Origin: Athripsodes cinereus
Lineage: Eukaryota; Arthropoda; Insecta; Trichoptera; Leptoceridae
Length of the DNA stretch: 64,000 bases
Assembly: GCA_947579605.1 (NCBI GenBank)
Contig: OX388314.1
Coordinates: 18,969,982-19,033,981 of the forward strand
Direction: 5' to 3'
A program made the position numbers and the translations under genes. The notes beneath the pieces were generated by a model, which was given only the letters and a program-made list of their open reading frames with translations, did not search any database and had not been told where the DNA came from. Numbering within the stretch: position 1 is the stretch's first letter; each line of letters opens with the position of its first letter. Positions 55,836 to 64,000 of this stretch are shown piece by piece.

Positions 55836-56337
55836 GTTAAATATAATTTCAATAAATTCGAACAGTCACAATAAAAATTGAGTAAGTTAAAAAATAATCG
55901 TAATCAATCCAAATCTTCATAAACATAGAATGCAAATGTCTTGTTAGTACTAAAATTTCTAATTCAAAAGAGCGACGGAAGTATGAGCGCCGTGTCACAA
56001 TAGTAATTAAAGATAGCGACAGAATTAACACATCAAATACAAATTAACCCATTTAGCACGACACGATATTATGATGTACATAATATACATATTTACATTC
56101 ACCCTCAAGAAACAACAAAATGCCAGTAATGATGCGTACTACATCATTAATAACTCCCGCGCGATCTCCTTTTTACACTTATGAATAATCGAGACTGTTC
56201 GTAAGTATACTTAAAATATACAAATTTATCTTATGTATTGAAAAAATATTACTTAAAGCTGTGACACATCTCAAGAATACTGTACCTTTATCTTCTTTAT
56301 GTTATACATATACAAAACAACGAATTTCCAATTTTTG

Positions 56338-56385
56338 TTTTTGCCTTAAATAAGTGTATAAAATTTATTTAGAGGTGCTCTTAAT
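56338..56385. repeat. Small inverted repeat
   Basis: TTTTGCCTTAA and TTAAGGCAAAA pair exactly around a loop of about 25 bases. Such a hairpin could be a MITE relic. Confidence 0.45.
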
Positions 56386-56439
56386 TAAGGCAAAAAGAAA
56401 CCCGTGTGCGTAATCTTTTGACTACATCCCTTCGATGTG

Positions 56440-56705
56440 CCTCTAGCTAATAATAACGTTGAAGAAAGACCCACCTCACACCCAGATATCTCAGGAGTCG
56501 TTAACTCCTACTTATCCGCACATTCAAACCAAAATTGTCCTCACGGGCGGGCCATTGGCCAGGCCTGAAGGACCGGCCGGCTAAAACCACCGTCGTGGGA
56601 ATATTTTATACTACTTCTCCTCTCTTTAATGTTGATGATGATGATTATGGATGATTTTGTTTTGACGCCGTTTAACAGCCCCTAGACCGTCTCAAGGGCG
56701 CCTAT
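56440..56705 (-). repeat. Retroposon family Z, copy 4, extended
   Basis: The right end GATGATGATGATTATGGATG, CGCCGTTTAACAGCCCCTAG and CGTCTCAAGGGCGCC is the Z tail reversed. To its left lies GC-rich sequence, CGGGCGGGCCATTGGCCAGG and CTGAAGGACCGGCC, probably its body. Confidence 0.5.
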
Positions 56706-56709
56706 TATT

Positions 56710-57835
56710 TTTATTTAACTATTGTAAAATTTTGAAAACACAATTGTGATTGTCACAAATTTGATTAAAATGCCAGTGAATGAATAAATTTATTAAGAAA
56801 AGAATACATAAACAGAATATAGAGAATAAAATAAAACAGGACAAGATTACAGTAATAAAAGCAAATACAGTAATAATTAAAAGGTACCTATTATCAAAAG
56901 TGTTTACACTTGTTTCAGTTAAATTATTTTCTGGACCACACCGACTTGAAAACTAGTAGCAAGAATAATAAGCCAACAATGTTATTATTTAACATCATTG
57001 TTAACAGTCAAAGGGTTGAGGAGGTTGTAGAGCAAGTTTTGAAATATTAATTACAGCCGCGGGCGTGAGAGGGTTAATCCCCCCAATGAAGGAATTTTCA
57101 TTTGTAAAGTTCATTACTGTTAGTACTATTATTATTATTATTTATAATGGGGGATGATTTGAATAATGTGTGAAATATGAATGAATAAAGATCATAATCA
57201 CGTTTTAATGGGATTTCATGTAATTATACTCGTACATGTCGAGGGAATTCTCCATTCCTTAAACTCTTAATTCACGTCAGTAACAAAGGACTTGAAAAGT
57301 CTGAAAATGAATAATGAGAGATTATGTTTTGTAAAGAAACTTCATATGCCACTTGACCTAAATCATTTTGAAACTGAGTATCTTTCTGGTAATCCAGATT
57401 CATTTTAATTTAATATGAAATCAGTTTGAATTGATTATTGTTTATTGATTATTAAATTTATTAAATTTAAAGTAGGCACGTTAACGTTGTGAAAAATTCA
57501 CTTTAATATAAGTTTCAAAATGTAATATTAACACACTGTTTAATTTTCACATACCACAAAATCATATTATGATTTTGTATTTAGTCAGTAATTATTAACA
57601 ATGACTAAATGCTAATTGCTTAGCGTTTTCGCCTTGCGGCATCTTCAGGGCAAGAGTTTCTTTAAAATATAATAGAGTTAAAAACTCATAGAGTCTAATA
57701 GCATTATTTATGAAGGATGTTGAAATCAACATAAGGATTCAAACTACTTATCTTCTACTCAAAAAACCATAGTTTTGTTGTCAAGCTACCTTCCATCTCA
57801 AATGATAACTTTTGATATTTTTTGAGAAGATTGTA
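56710..57835. other. AT-rich gene-free stretch
   Basis: A short GC-richer piece near 57040-57080 (CAGCCGCGGGCGTGAGAGGG) and the phrase TTTTCGCCTTGCGGCATCTT near 57628 are the only departures from AT-rich DNA. No gene. Confidence 0.4.
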
Positions 57836-57837
57836 TC

Positions 57838-58742
57838 CACGAGCGCCGTTTAGCAAAAACGGGAAATTATTCAATTTTCAACAAATTTGATAGAAAAACT
57901 GCACTAACTTGTTGACCCTTGCGAACATATTATACATACATACATACATAGACAACTCACACAGATCGAGCTAGTCCCAAACTAAGATGAATCTTGTATT
58001 ATGGGTACTAACGCGACGATACGTAACACCCAGACCCAGGACAATTTGAAAAAGGTCATTTTTCACTTTGCCCTGGCCGGGAATCGAATTGATTTGATAC
58101 AATAAAAAAAAACAAATATTTATTACCAATATTAGTTTTTTACTTAAAAATAAATAAATCGCAGACTGACGAGATTTATTTAGGTACTCTTTGTTATATC
58201 AAAATACAAATTATTTGTAAAATATGTAATTTTTTTATTCATCCTATCAAGCATATAAATACTATAGATTTTAGCAAACTTTTTTTAGTATACAGAAAAT
58301 CGAAATCATGTGGTGATTTTTGGTTTCAAAATATGAGAAATTTTATCAAGAAAATATTTTTTAAATCGGTCAATATCTATGAAAAAAACAAAAAAAAAAA
58401 TGAATTTATTTGTTCTATAATTGTAATAACTATCTAAGTATTTGTAATATTTGAAAAAAAATATATGAAAATTTGTAGGGTTCGCGTGCATTTATGTACC
58501 AAACTCACCCCCGAATTCGTTTTCTAGAAATATGCTTTTTTATAAACGAATACTATGAAGCTAAAATCAAGTTTTTTTTTAAAGTTAAAGTTTGATATTG
58601 ATAATTAATATTTGTTTTCATATTTTATCAAATCAAAATGTTCGTAGGGTCAACAAGTTTTGAGAGTCTGTGTACCAAACTTGTAGAAAATTGAATGTTT
58701 TATCGTTTTTGCTAAAGGGGCTCTTAATTGTAGGTATATTAT
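57838..58742. mobile_element. Long inverted-repeat element with a SINE in its left arm
   Basis: The left arm (57838-57930, continuing 58093-58135) and right arm (about 58602-58742) pair imperfectly. Landmarks are TTTAGCAAAAACG and ATTCAATTTTC with GTTGACCCT(A/T)(G)CGAACAT and GATTTGATA at the inner side. The left arm only pairs fully if the S2 SINE fragment at 57931-58092 is skipped, showing that the SINE came later. The centre is AT-rich without a transposase frame. Confidence 0.6.
57931..58092 (-). mobile_element. SINE S2, truncated reverse copy
   Basis: On the minus strand it ends in GTATGTATGTATG after ACTAGCTCGATCTGTGTGAG, and it contains GTTAGTACCCATAATACAAG as in 47127-47360. The B box is at its 5' truncation point. 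Confidence 0.65.
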
Positions 58743-58743
58743 C

Positions 58744-59010
58744 CAACTTTACTAGGTACTGCAAATCACAACTTTACTAGGTACTGCAAATCACAACTTT
58801 ACTAGGTACTGCAAAGAAATTTCTAATGACAATGAAAGTAATCATGCCTATTTAATAAAATTCCAATGCATTCAATCGTCGCAAATCACAACTTTACTAG
58901 GTACTGCAAATCACAACTTTACTAGGTACTGCAAAGAAATTTCTAATGACAATGAAAGTAATCATGCCTATTTAATAAAATTCCAATGCATTCAATCGTC
59001 GCAAATCACA
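58744..59010 (+). repeat. Nested tandem repeat: 25-bp units within a 120-bp duplication
   Basis: The unit AACTTTACTAGGTACTGCAA then ATCAC repeats with a 25-base period at 58745, 58770 and 58795, and again at 58890 and 58915. Bases 58761-58880 and 58881-59000 are identical 120-bp copies, followed by the first 10 bases of a third. The identity indicates a recent duplication, probably polymorphic in length. Confidence 0.95.
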
Positions 59011-59460
59011 ATCACTCTAATGCATAAAATCGAGCAGATAATGGGAAGGTACACTGCACATCTACCCTAAAAGTGTTGCATTACACGAGATCATCCCCTC
59101 GTTTTAATCACACCATCATCACCATCCCTTTGATGATATTATTAATCAGTTCAATTTAACAAACTGACCATTATAAATGTATTGAAGGTAGGACTGCTGT
59201 AACAACCCTTCAACAGGGTGATTAGCACCATTTGCTTACTGTACCTATAGAATTAACACACAAAGGGTTACAGTTTAAAATTCAAAATACACTTGGGATA
59301 CTGTTTCTACTTTCATGTTGTGTACGAGCTATAGAATGTTTTTGGTTTTACAGGGTTTACAGATTGGGATGATGTACATTTTGTTAACAGTTTGTTTTGG
59401 TGTTACATTTTGGTAGTTACAGGAACCTTAAGTGTGTATGTACAACTATTAAAATATTAT
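59011..59460. other. Short GC-richer patch, then AT-rich DNA
   Basis: 59030-59110 contains GATCATCCCCTCG and CACCATCATCACCATCCC. Near 59199 ACAACCCTTCAACAGGGT can form a small hairpin. No gene. Confidence 0.35.
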
Positions 59461-59462
59461 TA

Positions 59463-59700
59463 TGGCATATCCAACAATTGGGGTAGCCAGTGAATAAGCT
59501 GCGTGTTATTAACATGTGAATTACCCTTTGCGTCCCTCTAAATAAAAAAATAGACATTCAGAATGGTCGGTATGTCTCATCGCTGAATGTAGAAGTTAAT
59601 TGTCTTATATGTGAGGTTTTACCAGCAGTTGCCTTTTACAAGACACTCGAAAACTTACAGAGACGGAGTTTATTTTTTTACCGAGAACTCTACGCGATAT
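59463..59700 (-). repeat. Retroposon family X copy
   Basis: GGCATATCCAACAATTGGGG, TAGCCAGTGAATAAGCTGCG, ACATTCAGAATGGTCGGTAT, GTCTCATCGCTGAATG and CAAGACACTCGAAAACTTAC follow the family in the reverse sense of 55590-55835. Confidence 0.6.
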
Positions 59701-59704
59701 TTGG

Positions 59705-60565
59705 TTATCTAGGTATATAAGTATGTATGTATATACCATCGATTATAAGTGAAGAGGATTTTTTGAAAGCCAAAGTGATGTTCAGTGTTACCATATTAAT
59801 AAATGCATTTGATGTATCTATGAGAAACCTCGTATTATGATAAGTAATGAGAGTTTTTTCAATACATTGTTCACAAGTAATTTATTACCAGAAACAATTA
59901 TTGACATCAAAAATATATTGGGTGCTGTTCATCAACCACGATGGCAAAATATGTAGAACAATACCGTTTTAAACATCTTTTTATCTTTTATTTATTCAGT
60001 TTCTCATTAGGTCTTCAGAAATATAATAAAATATAACTAGTAGTATTGTAGTTATAAATATAAAAAAATGATTATGAAAGTTACTCATCTACTCAATTCA
60101 GAACAAATAAAATGTAGGTAAATTTATTTTCTACCAATAGATTTTGAGTATTTTATGAGTATCAGGTTGTTTAAGTGTTAAGTGGTCAAGATGGATGAAT
60201 GGGATTAAAAATGACCAGCAGAGGCAGTATAGAAGTACACAGGAATATTTGCCTACCAGACAACATCCAGATCCCGCCTGGATATTAGGAGTTATTATTA
60301 ATTGTAAGACATTTATCTATTTAATTATCACATTGAGGAGGGTGCAGGATTGTGGAGAAGAACATCAAAGACTGGACAAATTGTCCTGTATCCAGTTAGA
60401 CAACAATGCAAAAGGTCCTTTCCTCGGATGATTGATGACTGCCTTAAAAGCTTAAATATTTTGGATTTAAATTATGTATATCTGAATAACAATACCTACT
60501 CTCAATATAGGTGTGTTATCATTTGAAAAACATTTAGATATTTTTCGAATAATTTAAAAAATTAT
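59705..60565. other. AT-rich stretch with one uncertain frame
   Basis: A 78-codon plus-strand frame at 60195-60431 is hydrophilic at its start (NDQQRQYRSTQE) and end. I do not recognise it and see no start or splice support, so it is not called. It might be a fragment of an unrecognised retroelement. Confidence 0.35.
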
Positions 60566-60575
60566 TAGTAGGAAC

Positions 60576-61795
60576 TAGGGTATTCGATCCCGGCCTTTGT
60601 TCTAATCCCGGGATTTCGGGATTATCTACAGTTGATCCCGGGATACCGGGACTAGTCCCGGGATTGTATTGGTAATGTAAAGTGGTAACAAAAAATCAGT
60701 AAACCATGTCAAAATCAGCTTTTTTTTATTTATCTGGCAATGAATTTAAGTTTTGAAACAAAATTATTCTTCAAATTTCTTCTAAAATAAACAAACAAGG
60801 CACTTATGATTTATAAAACTAATAATTTAACTTTTTTTATATTTTTAAATTGTATTCTTGTATTTGTATTTATTTCATAGTTTTAACCCAGAAAAGTTTT
60901 AGTTTTGTGGGGCAATATATTATTCTATAATGTTTGTTTATGTTTGTTTGTATGTACTATTTTAAAATATTTTTTTTAAATCAACTTAGTTAGACTTATT
61001 TAGCCTAACCTATAACAAAAAAAAAACTACAGGGATCAATGTTTAAACTCGTATTTTTAAATTAAATTGACCAGAGACTTTATGAATTATTTATTTGAAT
61101 TAGGTCGGGGAGTGATTTTTTTATTCTATTTTTAAAATATCAAATCGCTCAAACATTGTTAAGAGACTATTCCAACGCGATTTGCAGAAACAATAAATTA
61201 AGCTCTCTTCCATGTTCCTTTTCAATATAGTTTTGAAGCATAGTGTCATTCTTCAAAGATGCTCTTTTGAAAATAAGAACCACTACGAACTTTCTTTACG
61301 ACTTCATTAATATTCTGGTCATTGGTCAAACTCACCATTACCGATTTTATAGACTAATCCTGAGTCCAGTTCTTCATTATCATCATCCAAATCATCAATA
61401 AAAGGCGATATCCGTTTATGTACTAAATAAATAAATAAATAAAATATCATCACTGATAGGTTCATTTGCAGGTATTTTTCTATACAATAAATCACAAACG
61501 GCTAAGTGAATACCGTGTGCAAAACAACTAAGGTGCTTTGCATTTACAAGTTTTTCAACTGTAATTTGGACCATCAGTAACTATTGCCACAATATCGTAT
61601 CTAGTGAGATATCGAACTCAGAATAGCGCTCTTTTAAGATACTAACACAAGCTTCGGCTGTCAGTGATTCATTGATGCGAATGAGTCCCAAATTCTTGAC
61701 TTATTGTATAATTGTATTAATCCCGAAAATTAATTTAAGAAATCCCGGGATTTTCGGGACTAAAATACGACCGGGATCCCGGGATTGAATCCCTA
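60576..61795 (-). mobile_element. hAT DNA transposon, decayed, with 8-bp target duplication
   Basis: The ends TAGGGTATTCGATCCCGG and CCCGGGATTGAATCCCTA form the inverted repeat, and GTAGGAAC is repeated exactly at 60568-60575 and 61796-61803. Subterminal regions are full of ATCCCGGGAT words on both sides. The minus strand between about 61690 and 61135 carries recognisable but frameshifted hAT transposase segments. The plus-strand left half is AT-rich filler. Confidence 0.9.
61135..61690 (-). pseudogene. hAT transposase remnant
   Basis: Read leftward and jumping frames: LTAEACVSILKERYSEFD, then IVAIVTDG, then SCFAHGIHLAVCDLLYRKIP, then LKNDTMLQNYIEKEHGRELN, then MFERFDI. A VTDG strand followed by CFAHGIHLAV is the conserved block around the hAT catalytic core, and EHG.EL precedes the W-N-S segment in intact relatives. 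Several stops and frameshifts mean no active protein. The N-terminal BED finger and the C-terminal dimerisation domain are not visible. Confidence 0.8.
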
Positions 61796-61803
61796 GTAGG
61801 AAC

Positions 61804-63075
61804 TCACTGTAAGGAAATTTTTAATTGTAGAGTTTTCTTTCGCAACAAGTTTAGTTTTTTAGCAAAAAATGTGGTTTCTATTTTTGTATCTTTTGAAAGT
61901 AATGAATTATTTTTACTTAATTAATATTTTGTACTTGAAACAATAAGCTTGATCAGCAATTGTTTAACAAAGTGCATATTTAAGGATTTATTTGAATTTT
62001 TAAAAAGAAATAATATATTAAGAAGAAATTGTTTTGTATGAAAAGAGTGTTAACACTGAATGAATATGAGTTCAAATAAATATATTCGTAGGTAGTTATA
62101 AGAGAAAATGTTATGAAGGTAAGTAAATACGAGTAGGTATATTATTATGAATATCGCGAAAATAAATTCGCTTATGATCTGGAAGAGAAAATGAAACACA
62201 ACAACACATCTGAGTATTATCGCTGGATTATTAGGGTTATTAAAAGGAATGCTGAGTTTAATGAGTTGTCATATTCCAATATTCAATGAAGTCTGATGAA
62301 AAAAATGGCTCATCAATTCAAATCCCCCCTGTCCTGGTTGGTACTATAGGTTCAAGTGCGGTAATCCCTCTTTATGAGTTTCTCGCGGGAGGTTTCCGCG
62401 TGATTAAACCACGGATGACGCTCTTCTACTTATCATACTTACTCTTTAAGACTTCAGTTCTTAAGATTATTGCTTTACCTTCTACTATTAAAAGGACAGT
62501 GAAACAGTCACTCTAAAACGTTCATTTTTAAAAAGAATCGAATATTTCATCACACGTAGATTTTACAAAATAGAAACGGTATTCTAGCTTTTCTGCAAAA
62601 ATAGTATCCCATAAAAGCCTTAAACATGTTTGGGAAATTTCCACCAAAACATGTTTAATATTTTCGCCATTATAAAGTAAACGAATGTTTTGTAAAGGGA
62701 ATGTCAATATATAAAAAAGTACTCCAATTTCTAAAATTCATATTGATGATGTTCGATGAAAAAATTTCAGTTGATCGTATCAGCAATATTTTTGAAAGAT
62801 TGCAACCTTTATTACACAATTTATGTAACGCAATTTTTAAAGATTCTAAGTTATCAAATGCCATTCATAATGTTCAGTTTACTTCTAAATGTAGGGGTGA
62901 AACTGAGTAGATAACAGATACACTAATATAAGGAATATTGAGTTTATGCATGTGTTCCTACTTATTCTCAAGTTGCATGAATTCACATACTATATTTAAA
63001 TTTTATAAAATGTTATTTACACAAGTGCACAACATTTTTTCGTCTTCATTATATGCTAACTCATAATAATATAAA
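61804..63075. other. AT-rich stretch with a GC-richer patch
   Basis: About 62305-62440 is GC-richer (AAATCCCCCCTGTCCTGGTT, TCTCGCGGGAGGTTTCCGCG) and open on the plus strand for 76 codons, with no motif I know. A further 69-codon frame at 62701-62910 is unremarkable. The patch could be an old retroposon head (GGTTCAAGTG resembles a weak B box). Confidence 0.35.
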
Positions 63076-63084
63076 TGCTCGAGC

Positions 63085-63275
63085 GCTCCAGACTATGTTG
63101 GTGCGAACCACTTTTATCCAGCGACACTGCTCTATTTTGGGTCCAAGACTATACGATAAGGTTATGCAAGATATCCAAAATACTTAATTATGTGCCTACA
63201 AGCAGTACCTATGAACTTGATAGATTTGTTAGGGGATGGTTGCGCAAATTGAGAATGGAGAAAATATGTGAGAGG
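63085..63275 (+). pseudogene. Possible LINE ORF2 C-terminal fragment (CR1/jockey-like)
   Basis: The plus strand reads TTFIQRHCSILGPRLYDKVM, then after a frame change STYELDRFVRGWL. The sequence L.GPRLYN followed by a F...W/Y L ending is the usual last block of CR1/jockey-type ORF2 proteins. The similarity is short and one frameshift is required. Confidence 0.4.
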
Positions 63276-63354
63276 TTATTGTTGCAGGTGTTGCAGCGAT
63301 GAGAGAAACTTGTCCAGAGTGTAAATCTTAGTAAGAATATGTACTATATTATAC

Positions 63355-63610
63355 TATACTATACCCTCACGCCGTGTCCCAAGTGGGGTAGGCAGAGAGA
63401 ACGGAACGCCAAACAGATCTATCTTTACACACTTCCTTCGCTTCCTCCACATTCATACAGTTCCTCATACACGCACGTCGGTTCCTCTTACTCAACACGC
63501 GGCCGTCCTTGAGAATTTGATCCACGTGATCAAGCCACGTGGTTCTCGGACGCCCGCGTTTCCTCACACCCTTTCTTTCAGATAAGTATATCCTCTTTGA
63601 CAAAGAGGAT
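63355..63610 (-). pseudogene. LINE ORF2 3' end, copy 2 of a pair
   Basis: The minus strand is open for 78 codons, with KRGRPRTTWLDHVDQIL, then LKDGRVLSKRNRRACMRNCM, CKDRSVWRSVLSAYPTWDT and a stop, the GRPR..W.D.V and DR..WR marks of a LINE C-terminus. It ends in a TATAG-rich tail at about 63345-63362. It is closely related to 27235-27395, but better preserved. Confidence 0.75.
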
Positions 63611-64000
63611 AAGAATATGTGATGGAAGGTAATAGAGTTATTGAGTTTTCCGGTTTACCCCATACTTATTTACTTAATTATCTTTAAAATGGTTTCCTTT
63701 TCTTTTTATTATTTCTCATAGTGCCTTAAATTAAAGCAACTGATTTCTTGAAAAATTAAAAATAACAATTGTTTGTGGATAATGCCTCAGTGGGCATATT
63801 AATTAATACCTGGCTATCATCCTGAATTGTTTCAATACGATATTAACTAACCAATTGGAAAGCTTATTGCTATATGGGAGGAATTTTATCAGATATTTTA
63901 TTAAAAAAATTCAGTATCGACATAGTGAATTTGGTATTTTTTTAATATACGAGTATGTATAACCTTTGGAAGGTATGCCATGTATAAGATGATTGGCTGG
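63611..64000. other. AT-rich right edge, nothing seen
   Basis: No gene or repeat recognised up to the end of the window. Confidence 0.45.

Noticed and set aside
58744..59010. CRISPR-like array
   Set aside because: The 25-bp units are directly adjacent or separated by the same duplicated spacer, so this is tandem duplication, and the genome is eukaryotic.
59695..59730. TTTGGTTATCTAG, resembling the miR-9 mature sequence
   Set aside because: The seed has a mismatch and there is no complementary arm downstream to form a precursor hairpin. It also lies at the edge of a family X repeat.
62286..62516. 76-codon plus-strand frame over a GC-richer patch
   Set aside because: No recognised motif. The patch itself may be an old retroposon head, and coding support is lacking.

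Overview
The window looks like a 64-kb intergenic or intronic stretch of an insect nuclear genome, most probably a moth or butterfly (Lepidoptera). This is inferred from the very AT-rich base composition, the abundant TACCTAC/GTAGGTA words, the tRNA-headed SINEs, LINE ORF2 tails of the kind common in Lepidoptera, and the hAT, pogo and MITE-like elements. There is no operon structure, no rRNA, no convincing functional tRNA and no CRISPR array. Nearly all open reading frames are short chance frames or decayed transposon pieces.

Layout. 1-1.8 kb: AT-rich DNA with one GC-richer island. 1.83-3.90 kb: a TA-flanked pogo-like DNA transposon carrying a broken transposase tail, a minisatellite and a nested foldback element. 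4-13 kb: AT-rich DNA with small inverted-repeat elements, LINE tails and a second, younger-target copy of the foldback element (11.75-12.16 kb). 13.30-19.09 kb: the best-defined object in the window, a 5.8-kb LTR retroelement on the minus strand with apparently identical 1,730-bp LTRs, a 4-bp target duplication and one intact gag-like gene, but no protease, reverse transcriptase or integrase. 19-30 kb: gene desert with a near-perfect 80-bp-arm hairpin, SINEs, nested retroposons, two short hAT elements with exact 8-bp target duplications and a CCAAT/E-box-rich island at 27.8-28.1 kb.

At 30.36-30.44 kb a strong splice acceptor precedes a short open frame, a stop codon and a polyadenylation signal. 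This is the only plausible piece of a host gene I can find, and it is a candidate only. 31-46 kb is mostly featureless AT-rich DNA with scattered MITEs, SINEs, a LINE 3' end and G-rich islands. 46-54 kb is dense in SINEs, a TA-flanked element with a SINE inside it, and several LINE ORF2 tails, one with a clean 10-bp target duplication. 54-64 kb holds more retroposon copies, a long inverted-repeat element, a nested 25/120-bp tandem repeat, a 1.2-kb decayed hAT element with recognisable transposase remnants, and LINE tails near the right edge.

The non-repetitive GC-richer islands, spaced irregularly through otherwise AT-rich DNA, are where regulatory sequence would be expected if this is a desert around a developmental gene. 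That is inference. No computed search was possible, so repeat families are described by what pairs with what inside the window.
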